In this document: in pieces, positions 10,101 to 21,189 of the stretch
How the letters are laid out: the number at the start of each line of letters is the position of its first letter
How positions within the stretch are numbered: the first letter of the stretch is position 1
Program-made: the position numbers and the translations under genes
Assembly: GCA_009823505.1 (NCBI GenBank)
Contig: VZQC01004720.1
Coordinates: forward strand, 434,918 to 498,917
Direction: 5' to 3'
Source: Rhizomys pruinosus
Lineage: Eukaryota > Chordata > Mammalia > Rodentia > Spalacidae
Length of the DNA stretch: 64,000 nucleotides
The notes under the pieces: generated by a model
Databases searched by the model: none
What the model saw: the letters and a program-made list of their open reading frames with translations, nothing else
Told to the model about the DNA's origin: nothing

Positions 10101-11889
10101 AAAAGAAACGTTCACCTAGAGCAAGGATAAAAAGAACTTTTGCTATAAAGGAACAGACAATAAATATTTATGCTTTCCAGGCCATACAGTATCCACCCCA
10201 GTTACTGAAATCTATCTCAAAAGCACCCAGAGATGATCTGTAAATGAAGGAGTGAAGCAATGCTCCAATAAAACTTTATTTCTGGAAGTTAATTTGCATT
10301 TCATATAATCATGCTATTTCACAAGATACTATTTTCCTTTTGACACATTTTAATCATTTCAAAATATCAGAACTTTCTGAGCTTGTGGATCACGCAAAAC
10401 CAAACAAAGCCCAAATTTGTTTCACTGCCTTCTGGGGGCTTTCTGCAGGGATCCTGACCTTGCTACACATTGCCTGGCCCCCCAGGAAGCCCTTTGAAAC
10501 TTTGGTGGATGCCCTATGTCATTCTTGCATTCTGCATGCCTGAAAATTTAGCACCATAGGATCAATAACAAGCTCTGCTACCAACACAAGAAATAGCCAG
10601 CTACCCCAGACCATGGCTGCAGTGGCCTCTGAATAACTGGGAGGCCAAATGCAGGGAAGTTCTTCCCTAGGTGGCCCCGGGTGGTCAGAACACCCTAGCA
10701 GCTTTCTTGTCAAAGTCTCAAATGTACTTACTCCTTTCACCCCTAGATGCCCCAGTGGGTGGTGTCTGGACAATTCCTGAGATGCTCTCAAAGAATCTAT
10801 TCTGTTGTCCCAATGCAAAGTATTTGGCTTCTTTTAATGGCCCCAATCTCTTCAGCAGATACATTTTCCTTGGCCACAATTTTACATGTGCTTCTTCTCT
10901 GGGCAAACAAGTGGGTTTTTTGGCTTTTTGTTTGTTTGTTTGTTTGTTTGTTTGTTTGTTTGTTTCAGACTTCTCTACTCTGATGTTTATCTTTCAAGTC
11001 TCACTGTAAACCTGATTGAAAGAAGCCAGCAATACCCATGCAGTAGCCTGGATGCTGTTGCCTTAAAATTTCCTCTACTAGATTCCTTAGTCTATCAGCT
11101 TGAGATACAGCCTCCCACAAAGCATTAGGGCACCAACCAACGCAGACAAGTTCTTTGCCATGGTGTGGCATGAATGGCCGCTAGAATCCTCCTTCCTTTC
11201 TGAAACTTCATGAACAGTCTACTCCCTCCTTATTAGTGACATTCTGCTCTTCTGGGCTCACAACAAAACCATTCATTGAGTCTACTTACCTCATTCTAGA
11301 GTTTACTGCATTTTCAAACATTCAAACTTCTTCCTATAGACCAGTTCTCTTAAAGGCATCTCAATCACATGATCAGTAATTACTGTGTGAACAAAGGTCT
11401 CAGAAAAACTGTATCTTAGAACTGAACCTTCAGAAAAGGTGGATTGTAGCTGTTTTCCTTGTCCGTTAAGGATGACAGCACTCTGCTCACTAAGAGTTAA
11501 CAGACTTCTGGCACTTGGCTCAATAAGAGTTAACAGATTTATTCCAGCTTTACTGAGCAAGGCTTGAGGGAGAGATGTCTGTTCCCAGAATGCTGGAACT
11601 GATAAGACACCTGTTTCTCAGATGCTGGGAACAGGTTGTCATATCCCTCACCCTGTTTGTGCCTGCACCAAAGGAGGTCTGTTACTGGGCCAGGTGCCAC
11701 AGCTTTGGGTGCACTGTGCTGTTTTCTTACTATAATGATGGGAAAATGCCTGGGTTTTGCACTGCTTGAAGACTTATATGTAAGCTCTGTGTGAACTTCC
11801 AACTCCAAGCTTCCTAAATAAGAGCTTCACAAGAGGGCAGAAAAATGTTCCTGAGTGGCACAAGCCTAGAGACTTTTGTTCTGAATTTC
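10101..11889. other. Unidentified ~1.7 kb segment
   Basis: No repeat family firmly recognised. A (TTTG)n tract lies at 10925-10966. Several 60-112-codon frames exist on both strands (10340-10543, 10519-10818, 10671-11009, 11303-11560, 11539-11808). They overlap each other and show no domain. The stretch 10,400-11,400 feels like an old retroelement interior, but I cannot name it. Confidence 0.4.
10925..10966. repeat. (TTTG)n microsatellite
   Basis: About ten TTTG units. It generates the FVCL-repeat open frames here, which are not genes. Confidence 0.97.
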
Positions 11890-12600
11890 AGTTTCTCAGC
11901 ACTGGCCACAGCAGGGTGTTTATGGTCGATCAACTGCTTAGAACTTCATTGATTGTGGAGAGCTTAGAAAGTTGCAGGTCCAGAGCCTAATAACCATTTA
12001 TCATGGGCCATCTTTAGTCCTCTAAAGAGCCACTCTTCCCCCACCTCCGTTTCCTACTTAAAATCCTGTGGTTAATAGATTGAAAACATTTTGGAACCAG
12101 GCATGATGGTGTATCCCTTTAACCCCAGCACTTGGGAGGCAGGGTCAGGCAGATCTCTGTGAGATTGAGGCCAGCCTTGTCTACATAGTGAGTTCCAGAC
12201 CAGCTGGGCCTACAGGGAGACTCTGTCTCAAAAAGATAAAAAAAGATATTTTGGAATGTATTAACTTAGAAACCCACCAACATCCACTAACCCAAGACTG
12301 TGAAGCTGTCATAGCAGATTCTCTCTGTTTGGTTATTATCTGCCTCTGTGATATCCCCATTAATGTATTTGAAAAGTGTCTTGATTTATGGCTTTCTTTG
12401 CTCTGTTGCTATAAAAACTTCATGAAACTGATACCACATTGGAACATGGAATTTGGGGTAACCAGGATCTAGGTTCCTGGGCAATGGGCATTCATATTTG
12501 GCTCTAAAATAAACCCCATCTCTTCTCCCCTCTGAGTTAAGAGTTGTGATTTTTTTCATCAACAACTAGAAACCTCTTTCTTCTCTTGTACCCACTTTTC
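11890..12600 (+). repeat. LTR-like repeat, copy 1 (contains B1)
   Basis: Diverged direct repeat of 12,955-13,410. Shared colinear words include gcaggtccaga, the atctttag/cctaaa region, gtattaac, ggaatttggg/ggaattttggg, catatttggctc and a final polyadenylation-like aataaa with ctcccctctgag. That ending resembles an LTR R/U5 region. A B1 at 12,097-12,247 interrupts this copy. Confidence 0.55.
12097..12247 (+). mobile_element. B1 SINE inside the LTR-like repeat
   Basis: Sense B1 (ccaggcatgatggtgtatcc ... gactctgtctcaaaaag) with the 9-bp duplication attttggaa at 12088-12096 and 12248-12256. Removing it restores colinearity with the second repeat copy. Confidence 0.9.
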
Positions 12601-12604
12601 TGCT

Positions 12605-12905
12605 TCAGTCAGGCTGACCATGACTGTGACAAAATACCTGACATAACTAATGGCCAGAAGCATGAATTTATTTGGCTCATAGTTTCACAGGTTTCAGTTC
12701 ATCATGAAAGAGAAGGTGTAGCAATGCAGCTCACATCACGGTGGCCAGGGAACAGAAAGAAAGGATTCTGCATTCCTGGGCACTTGGCTTCTTCCCTTTT
12801 AACTAAATAAGCCTCTCTTTAAATGCTATCACAAACATACCCGGGTGTGTACTCTAGTAATCTAGACACTTCAAAATTAACCATCAGACCATCCTAATAT
12901 GAACA
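12605..12905 (-). mobile_element. MaLR LTR fragment
   Basis: Antisense MST/THE1-like words: tgactgtgacaaaatacctg, catgaatttatttggctcat, agtttcacaggtttc, and a distal tctagtaatctagacacttc. It lies between the two LTR-like copies. Confidence 0.6.
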
Positions 12906-12954
12906 AAAATTCCCAGGGAAAAATTTGCATCTTCAAGCTGAACCTTCTGCAAGC

Positions 12955-13410
12955 CTAATCAACTGATTATAATTTCAATGATTATGATGGACAGTTTGGA
13001 ATATTACAGGTCCAGAATCTAATTATAATTTATCTTGGGCTATCTTTAGCCCCCTAAATAGACATCCCTTGACCACCTCTATATCTGACCCAATATCATG
13101 CTCTGGCTAACAGATCAAAATCATTTAGAGTGTATTAACAAGCCCTAGCTTCCATCAACCAAAAGACTGAGTATAATCAGACGGTATCTGAGGCCTATAT
13201 CTGAAATTTTGCTCTAACTGCCTATCCAACGTTTCCATCAATGCATTTGGAAAATGTTGGAATATGGAATTTTGGGTGACCTGAATCTGTTTTCCAGGGC
13301 CACGGTCAATCATATTTGGCTCCAGAATACATTTTTATCCCCCTTTGAAATGAGAATTTTGCCTTTGCATTGACACTAACAATGATTTCTATTACTTTTC
13401 TAGGCTGACA
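12955..13410 (+). repeat. LTR-like repeat, copy 2
   Basis: Partner of 11,890-12,600, lacking the B1. The order of matching words is preserved from gattatgatggacagtttgg through ggaatatggaattttgggtg and catatttggctccagaatac to ctttgaaatgagaattttg. By eye the two copies are roughly 70-75% alike. Confidence 0.55.
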
Positions 13411-14514
13411 CAGAGAAAGCCCCCCCCCATCCTTTATATAGGGTCAAGTCCATCCAACCATTTGAACCCTATAGATACCCACTCTACCTCACTGATCTTA
13501 TTCTCTATTGCCCTCCATGTAAAAGATTAAAATACAATCTATGAATTAGCTAGATTTATTGTAATGTAAGACAAGTGTTTTTGAGGACTAATTAATACCA
13601 CTTTTCCCATAAGTGGCATGGGTATAGGTAAAACAATCAGAAGAATCACACCCTATATGTGAAAGGGAAGTACTTTTTTGGTTAATTTTTTTAGCATGGT
13701 TTGGATTTTATCTAGATTGTTTTCAATCTATTCAATTAATTATTATGAATAAAGCAGAGCTTGTTTTTTGCTGTCTATATTGCTTGAAATGGTCTCCATC
13801 AACAGGGCAGCTTCTACTTATTTTCCCTACCTTAAATCCTCATCCTTAATTCTCACCCTTTATCTAAAAATAGCATCTCTAATAAGAGCCACTGTAAATA
13901 ACACCTTATGGCTCCAAGGGCTGCTAGACTGTTCTGAAGAAGTGAGGCTTTGTTAAGAGAGACTTTTATAATCACTTTGTCCTTGTCTGTGAATAGCTGT
14001 ATTATTTAGTCAAGTCACCTGATAATTAACACGGATCTGACCAATTAGGCTAACATTAGTGTCACCTGATGCTTACACTGAATCCTGGCCTTTCTGTTTA
14101 GTACAAATTAAAGCCTACTAATTAAATAAATTTGAATGCCAATAGATAAAACATGGCAAGAATTGTCTCAAAAAGCACTGCACTCAGTGGACTTATTAAT
14201 GCTTCCTTCCCAGTTGATTTGAACTCAAAGGATGGGGAGGGCTTCTCCCTTAGTCACTCCTTCAGTAAAAGCTCACACTAGATTAGAATAGAAATGTAGT
14301 AAAATGATTTAAAGGCCTCTAGAGTCTAATGTCCCCAAATGTTCTTCAGTGGTAGGTCCATACACCGGAGCCTGGTTAACCTACAGAGAGTCCCAACCTT
14401 AAAAGAGATGGTCTCTCCCCCTACCAGCAGTTGCCACAATTTCCTTAGGTTGAGTTGGGGTTTCAAACCCACTTCCCCATGCCTATGCTAGAATTTTTCC
14501 GATTTGAGCATACA
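13411..14514. other. Mostly unassigned DNA
   Basis: No gene recognised. It includes the motif-rich block 13,955-14,230 listed separately. The rest is AT-rich and repeat-poor. Confidence 0.45.
13955..14230. promoter_or_regulatory. Candidate conserved noncoding element
   Basis: Repeat-free block with many homeodomain-like cores (cctgataattaacac near 14019; ctactaattaaataaattt near 14115), two copies of gtcacctgat (14,014 and 14,061) and tagtcaagtcacc. Function inferred from composition only. Confidence 0.28.
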
Positions 14515-15480
14515 AGGACTTATGTGTGCTGTCACCGTTGCTGTGAGTTCATAGGAGTAACTGACCAGTTGTCTGGAGAACTCTTTCCTTATGGTCACCC
14601 ACACTTCTGGCTCTTACAATCTTTCCACCTCCTCTTCTGCAATGATCCCTGAGCCTTGGGAGGCAGAGGTTTGATATAGGCGTCCTATTCAGAGTTAAGC
14701 AGTCTGCAGCCTTTTGTTCTCTACACATTGGCCAGTTGTGATTTTCTGTGTTTATCACCATTGGCTGCATAAGGAAACTTCTCTGGTGAGTGTTGAGAGA
14801 TACATTAATCTATGGTCATAACAGGAAGTCATCAGGAGTCAGTTTACTCTGATAACTATTTAGTAAAAACTAATATTAGGTTCCCTGTCTAGCTTCAGGC
14901 TCCTAAGCCTGATGTCAGTATCAGGTATGGGCACCATTCTAGGAAGTGGAATTAAAGAGTGAGTGGTTACTCCCATAATATTCTTGCCATGATTGCACTG
15001 GTGGGCATATCTCACCAAGCCAGTTGTTATTGTACTGTTGTTGTGCACAGGGTTCACAGCTGGGTAGGGTTGATGACAATTTGTTCCTTCGGGCAGCTTG
15101 CATAGCATCTTCCAACACTAGGAATGCTCACCAGTAGCAATGAGGCTCCGAAGTCGGCACCAGTTTGATTTCTCTTTGTTTTCTATATGGCTCATGTATG
15201 TAGTGTCCTCAGTAATAGGGTCTTACCCAGTTCTGGTGGGTAACCAAGAGCGGAGGCAACAGGGAGTATTGTCTGAGGGTTTATGGGACCTGTGGTGAGC
15301 AAATTCTAAAGAGAGAGTCCATTCCTGGTGAGGATTTTGCTGTTAGCCTGTGACATCTAGAAGGGGCAATGTCCCCCTATTATAAGATAACTCATTTTAG
15401 TCTCTTTTTATAATGTCTGTGTATACTTTAGGAAACATCTGCAGTGGTAGTCTCCCATATGGCTTTTTCTAAAGGCCTTT
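14515..15480 (-). mobile_element. Lx-type L1 3' UTR
   Basis: About 1 kb of antisense rodent L1 3' UTR. Landmarks I recognise: ctggctcttacaatctttcc, gatccctgagccttgggagg, ggctgcataaggaaacttct, taacaggaagtcatcaggag, tgtcagtatcaggtatgggc and ctcaccaagccagttgtt. No ORF2 sequence adjoins it in the same orientation. Confidence 0.75.
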
Positions 15481-15894
15481 AGTGTACTTATCCCTCCCCA
15501 TAATCCTTCCTCTGCCCTGCCCTCTTATTCCCTACACCACTTAATCTTTTCTATTTCTTGGGGAATGTAAAATATAGTATAAACTCTATGGAGTTCAGAG
15601 TTATTTGGCCCTTCCTTTTTCTAAGCATCTATTTCATATTTCTAGTGTTCCTGGGATAAGGTATCAGGGAGGATCAGAACATAAACTGGAATACTATTAA
15701 GATGGACTGGTTTTTATGTTTAGATTAAAATATATTTAATTTGCTGTAGATTTGTTAAGCTAAATAAACAAACATAATTGTTAATATAAAATATATCCAT
15801 ATACTCCTTTCATATATTTCATTAAAAAGAAGCTAAATATTTTTGCACTAGTATTACTCTTACATTTATTCCTTCCTGGATTATTTATGAAGGA

Positions 15895-16135
15895 ATTTTT
15901 AATTGATTTTTTTAACATTCCATACATCTTGATCATATTTACCCCCCTCACCTATCCGAACTCGACATAGCCCCTCACTGGATTTCATTCATTCCGTCAG
16001 ATATGTTAAAACTCACTAAACCACTTTGTGTCCACAAATGTCCCTCTATGTGATTCCATCTACTGGAACCTAGTCAACCTATTTAGCATCATTCCCCCTC
16101 TTTCTAATATTAAAAACATCACCCCCAATTTTCTC
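15895..16135 (-). mobile_element. L1 3'-terminal fragment
   Basis: Antisense L1 3' end: a T-rich start, cccctcactggatttcattc, caaatgtccctctatgtg and atctactggaacctagtcaa. Shares its word order with 27,815-28,040. Confidence 0.7.
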
Positions 16136-16261
16136 TATACTGACTTTAATATAACCTAACAGTTCATTGCTCTAACTTTGGTATTTTCTCTCATGTCTTT
16201 CATCCTGTATATTACTAGCACAGCTCTAATAATGTCATTTCTATGCTCCAAAAGAATATTT

Positions 16262-16414
16262 GGTTTTGGTCTTTTTAAGACAGAGTCTCCTTATAGCTCT
16301 GGCTGTCCTAGAACTCACTCTGTAGACCAGGCTGGCCTTGAACTCACAGAGATCCACCTGCCTCTCTCTGCCTCCCAAGTGCTAGGACTAAAGGCGTGTG
16401 CCACCACACCCGGC
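16262..16414 (-). mobile_element. B1 SINE
   Basis: Complete antisense B1 (aagacagagtctccttatag ... gtgccaccacacccggc) with imperfect flanking repeats of the form aaaagaata (about 16,249 and 16,416). Confidence 0.9.
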
Positions 16415-17040
16415 AAAAAGAATAATTTTTTAAATAAGTTCAAGGTTCTTTACAGTTGGTCCCAAGTCTTCCAGAATTATATTGCACTAGACTTTTATGT
16501 ATAGCTCAGTTTCAGTTTTTCCCAGAATATGACCTGAGCTTTCTTTCTGCTCTCTCCTTTGTAATTATGAGCTTATAACAGTAACAAATGATAATAATAG
16601 CCATATCTAATGAGTTTGTGATATATCACTTTCCATACATCATCACATTTTACCCTTACAGCAGCCTTAATAAAGTATCATAGCCCAGTTTTATAGATGA
16701 GATTTGAAGAAGTGAAGCTTCTGATTGTCTGTACCATATTAAGTGCTGGGATTATGCATCAAATCCAGGCTCTGAATCATATGCCCATCTCTTTCATCAC
16801 TTCCTCTGGTTATAACATGAGCCTGCTCCTTTATTACAATGGTCACCCTTAAGAGCCCAGATCTCACAACCTGAAGAAATAGAAATCAAGGTCATGAGCC
16901 TCCAAAGCCTCTCCCTGGCACAGAGTTAAAAACTGTTCTGTAAATAACAGTTCCTAATGTATGGTACTAACCAGTACTTGGCTCTTCCATACTCTTTGTC
17001 ATATATGCTATTGAACTAAACCACATGACATAAACCTTCC
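16415..17040. other. Unassigned DNA
   Basis: No gene or repeat family recognised. Confidence 0.45.
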
Positions 17041-17163
17041 CACCACCCCTTGAACAGTTATGAGTTGATATTTCCTTTGTTTTGGGGATTTTTCTCAGAA
17101 GGCTCCCCGGTCCCAGGTACTTTTCTATCCTCCCGCCTATCCCATCATCCCTTTCAGGTCTCT

Positions 17164-17207
<44 letters not shown>

Positions 17208-17312
17208 TTCTCTTCTATTTTTAATGGAGCTCCTCTCCAGTTTTTAAAGGGGGAAGTCTTTCCTTTAAGCGGTTATGCTCTATCTACTACCGTCCTCTCT
17301 CTCCCGTCTCTA

Positions 17313-17380
<68 letters not shown>

Positions 17381-17480
17381 AAATTTTGAGAGCCCCCCTC
17401 ACGGCCTTGAGACCTTTCTCCTAATAAACCTCATTCCCGAAGGGTAATTAGGTTTCTGTGAGTCTTTTTCTCTTTTTTTC
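17041..17480 (+). repeat. Microsatellite-riddled segment, possible LTR remnant
   Basis: It holds (CT)n tracts at about 17,158-17,214 and 17,292-17,348 and a (TA)n tract at 17,349-17,379. The flanking sequence cttgagacctttctcctaat, with aataaa at about 17,421 and then ggtttctgtgagtctttttc, resembles a retroviral R/U5 end. The LTR reading is weak. Confidence 0.35.
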
Positions 17481-19026
17481 CTAACATTCAGCACCTCCTT
17501 GCCTTATTCTCTTCCAGATATGTACACATGTATGTACATACATGCATGTACTCATACACAGAAGCTCTGTCCAGTCTTCAAAGCCCACTCATATGATGCC
17601 TACTCCTATATAAAGGTTTTTCTGATCCAGTCTGTTTTTCCTCTGTAGGTTCTCCCTTTCCTTTAAAAACTCCAGAATATGCCCTGCCTAAGAACCAGGT
17701 TTCAGCAGCTGATAATCTCAAAGCATGAAATTTTATTCTTTAAAATTAAAATTATAACGACTTAGATTATCCCATAGATCATGAGAAGTTTTTCTACCAG
17801 GATGCTTCCACATAGAGTTTCTGGAAAACTCACAGGCTTCAAAATTCTATCCATGACCCACCACCTGCCTCTCTCTATATACACACTCATGTTGTGAAAT
17901 TGGCTGTATCAGAAATTCCTGTGGTCTGTTCAGAAAGCTCCTGCTTTCTGTTCTGATTTGTCTCATGATATAAGACACTAATCTACTTTGGTGTTCCTCA
18001 ACTCCTCCAAAAATGTCACCAGAAGTTTGTGGAATAAAGCTAACCTTGTTAGACTTCCTGTAGCAAAGTTCACCATCATGACAGAGATTCAGTAATAGTA
18101 ATAACTAAGAGGAGGTAGACCAAATGAGGGAATCTATGGGATTCTGGGATCCAGATTAAGGAAGAATCTTTCAAAATGAAGAACCAATTGAAATTAGCCA
18201 AAGTGTGTGACATAGTAACATCTTGGGCTTGGTAGCAACGCTGGTATCTGGAAGCACATTATAAAGTAAACTTTTGTCTGATGTGTGAATCATTGCCTAC
18301 ATATAGAATGAAGTATTTTGATAGAACTATTTGCCCAGCTGACCAAAGCGTTTGCCTATTAATTTGCAAGAAACTCCTGTAGCCAATAATGAAGTTTAGG
18401 GTTATTTTTTCTTTGTTTTGTTTTGTTCTGTTTACTAGTTTAGTCACCAGTAAGTTGACGAGTTTCTTAGAAAAACAGGCCTTGCTGGCACACGTTGTCA
18501 CAGTTCTCAGCTCCTTATGCAGGGCTCCACTCAAGCTACGATGTGCATGCAGTAAGATCTTATTGAATTGCTGTGAGAATCAAAGAAAGGTAATGCAGAG
18601 TTTTCCTATCTACTGCTAATAACAATTATACTTTCTGCTCGCAGGCCCTAAAGCCAACTCTAAGTTACTGTATATCCCCAGAATAAAAGAAGAATAAAGA
18701 AAATGCAAGGGTGGAAGTTGAAGACTAACAGGCAAGGTGGCAGATTAAGAGAAAACCAAAGGAAAAGTTCTGAAGCAATACAGCATCAATTGTGACCATC
18801 AGTGTACTGGGTTGACAAGAGGTTTGTTATGACTTCTATTCATAATTCTTTGATGTCATTTTCCAACTGAAGTGTGAAGGTTCCCATTCTTTTCATGTGA
18901 AGTCTGAACAGCCTGAAGGGGGATTACCCAGATGTCTCACCTGCTCAATGTATGATGATTTTAGAACTCTGATTATAAGCCATTCCCACACCTCCTTCTG
19001 CCCTCAGCCTCTTTCATGTACCCAAT
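17481..19026. other. Unassigned single-copy DNA
   Basis: About 1.5 kb without recognised repeats or genes. Open frames at 18259-18534 (minus) and 18389-18619 (plus) overlap on opposite strands and have no domain. Confidence 0.5.
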
Positions 19027-19034
19027 GCAACACT

Positions 19035-19036
<2 letters not shown>

Positions 19037-19073
<37 letters not shown>

Positions 19074-19312
19074 TTTTGAGACAGGGTCTCCCTTTAGTCC
19101 CAGCTGGCCTGGAGCTCACTACGTAGACCAGGCTGGCCTTGAACTCACAGAGATCTGCCTGCTTCTGCCTCCTGAGTGCTGGGATTAAAGGCCTATGCCA
19201 CCACGCCTGGCCTAAGATAGTTCTTAGCCATGATGTGGGTGCTGGGAACCGAACCCAGGTCCTCTGCAAGGGCAGTCAGTGTTCTTAACTGCTGAGCCAT
19301 CTCTCAGCCCCA
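19037..19312 (-). mobile_element. Composite SINE: B2 head fused to B1, copy 2
   Basis: The same architecture and junction as 224-455: on the minus strand a B2 tRNA-like head (19,209-19,312), then a full B1 (19,075-19,208), then a (TAAA)n tail (19,037-19,074, seen as (TTTA)n). The 10-bp duplication gcaacacttt at 19,027-19,036 and 19,313-19,322 encloses the whole unit, so head and B1 integrated together. Confidence 0.85.
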
Positions 19313-19322
19313 GCAACACTTT

Positions 19323-19560
19323 TTAAACACACCATGAAAGCATCCCTATAAAAAAACAAACTCGATTCTTACAACTGGCCATGTTACTCCTTCAGAGAAA
19401 AGAGTAATGACAAATTTAAGTTTTACTACAGTGAAAGCTTAAAAGACTATTATTACTGCTGCTGACATAGCCAATTATCTCTCAAAAAACTTTGGAAGAA
19501 CCTGCTCATGGAAGACTCTTTACTGCCTGTATGGTTGAAATTGAACATCGCGTTGAGTTT

Positions 19561-19610
<50 letters not shown>

Positions 19611-19849
19611 CAAGCCAGGCAACCTAAGGGAGAATTTCCCACAGAGCAGCACAAACAGGCAGGCAACAGAGGTTGCAATGAGGAAGACTAGTCAGAGCAG
19701 AAAGGAATCAGAACTACTCCCTTGAGGCTACCTACTCAAAGACCCCCGAAAGCCCTGCAGATGTTAACTTGGACAGAGCCTCATGCTGCGGGCTTAATGG
19801 AAGATGCAGAGGTAACAAACAGAAACATCCTTACCACTGTCAAAACTAA
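19323..19849. other. Unassigned DNA with (AC)n tract
   Basis: A pure (AC)n microsatellite at 19,563-19,607. The remainder carries no recognised gene or repeat. Confidence 0.55.
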
Positions 19850-20560
19850 TCTATTAATAGGAAAGTTTGTGGCAGGCCTTGGATAGCGCATATCTGTGAG
19901 GAAACTGGTTTCCTATTTTAAAGAAACGGGTGCTGTTAAGCAGAGAGATGCCTATTGTGTGGGTAATTACGAGGAGGCCTGGCTGACCTGGCAATGAGGA
20001 AGTGTGGCTAAATACCTGAAGGCAAGGCCAGCGGAGCCTGGGATGAAAGCAGAGCCCCATCTGTCAAGCTGTAATGATTGTGCTATTTGGAGGCAGGAAG
20101 GTTTGTCTGGAGCAGCTGGTTTCTCTCCAAGTGACCTTTTAGCATCTCTGCTTTTGCCGTCTGACAGATGTGTCAACTCAATAATTTCAAAAGCCCCTGA
20201 GTAAATAACCAATTGTGAGCAAGGATGACCCAAAGCGATGACAAAATGGCCGCACGCAGCGCATTATGGAGCATAATAACAGGGGACGGAACCAGGGACA
20301 TTATCAGAAGGAAAAAACATTTTAGTCTTTATTTTGGACTAAATGGCTTTCCTACCCACACATCAGTCCTTCTTGAAGGGGGAAGAAAGGAGAAACTCAG
20401 AGGTCTGGAAGGCTCTGTGGAGGAGCTGCCCTGAGGCCTGCATTAGCGCCGCAGGACGCAGGTGGCTTCTGGGTGCTGGAAATGGACCCGTGCGCTCTTA
20501 GAAGGGCTGCAGGACCCAGCTAATTGGCATTGTGAAGGATTGGGGGGCCGTGGAGAGACA
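19850..20560. promoter_or_regulatory. Candidate conserved noncoding element, CpG-containing
   Basis: Repeat-free ~700 bp, less AT-rich than its surroundings, with retained CpGs (for example cgcacgcagcgcattatgg near 20,250). Motifs seen: TGACAG MEIS/TGIF-like (gtctgacagatg near 20,160), ctgtaatgattgtgc, caataatttc and ctaattggc. Short overlapping frames on both strands lack domains. An enhancer-like role is inference. Confidence 0.32.
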
Positions 20561-20764
20561 ACTGCAATCAGAGCAGGTCTGCTGAGTTTAAAAGCTTACA
20601 ATGAGTTTACACAGGCAAGGTAGGTGCAAGGGAGGGATCCGGGAGGTAGGAACTGGGCTTTGGGAAAACTGGTGTCTGATTCCTCCTGGCATTATTAAGA
20701 AGAGCCCTTGAATGAAAATATGACTCAGTTTTTCCTCCCTAGGCTGCTCTTTGTTGGTGTTTGT

Positions 20765-20885
20765 TTGTTTGTAGGTTGTTTTGTGGTGTGGTTTAGAAGA
20801 GGGTCTTGCTATGTAGCTCTACCTGGCTTAGAACTTGGGAGGATTCGCCTACCCCTGCCTCCCAAGTGCTGGGGTGTGTCCCCAC
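20765..20885 (-). mobile_element. Old B1-like SINE fragment
   Basis: Antisense B1 remnants: gagggtcttgctatgtagct, ctggcttagaacttgg and cctgcctcccaagtgctggg. Confidence 0.65.
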
Positions 20886-21004
20886 GGGTGGATGTCCCTC
20901 CCTGCCGGAAGGCTTTTTAAATGGGTAACAGTTTTTCCTGGTAAATACCGCACTGTCAGACTAAGGAGAGCAGCTCTTCCCCCTGGGATGGAGAGAAGGC
21001 TTTG

Positions 21005-21185
21005 CCCTCTAGTGCTTGTCAGGCAAACATGAGGACTGAGTTCCATCCCCATTTCCTGTGTGACAGCCACATGAGCAGTACTGGGGAGACAGAGAGACAA
21101 AGGTCCTGCAGTTCACTGTCCATCCAGTCTAGCTGAATAGGAGAGCACCAGATTCAACAAGAGACCTTGTCTCAAAAAAATTAAG
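21005..21185 (+). mobile_element. B3 SINE
   Basis: The 3' part matches the B3 body: actggggagacagagagaca, tccagtctagctgaatagg, gagcaccagattcaacaaga and gaccttgtctcaaaaaaatt. The head (catgaggactgagttccatc) precedes it. Confidence 0.7.
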
Positions 21186-21189
21186 GTTT

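Noticed and set aside
10671..11128. Overlapping frames with FVCL repeats
   Set aside because: Translation of the (TTTG)n microsatellite in three frames.
17050..17447. Leu/Ser-repeat frames that could look like signal or membrane segments
   Set aside because: Translation of (CT)n and (TA)n tracts.
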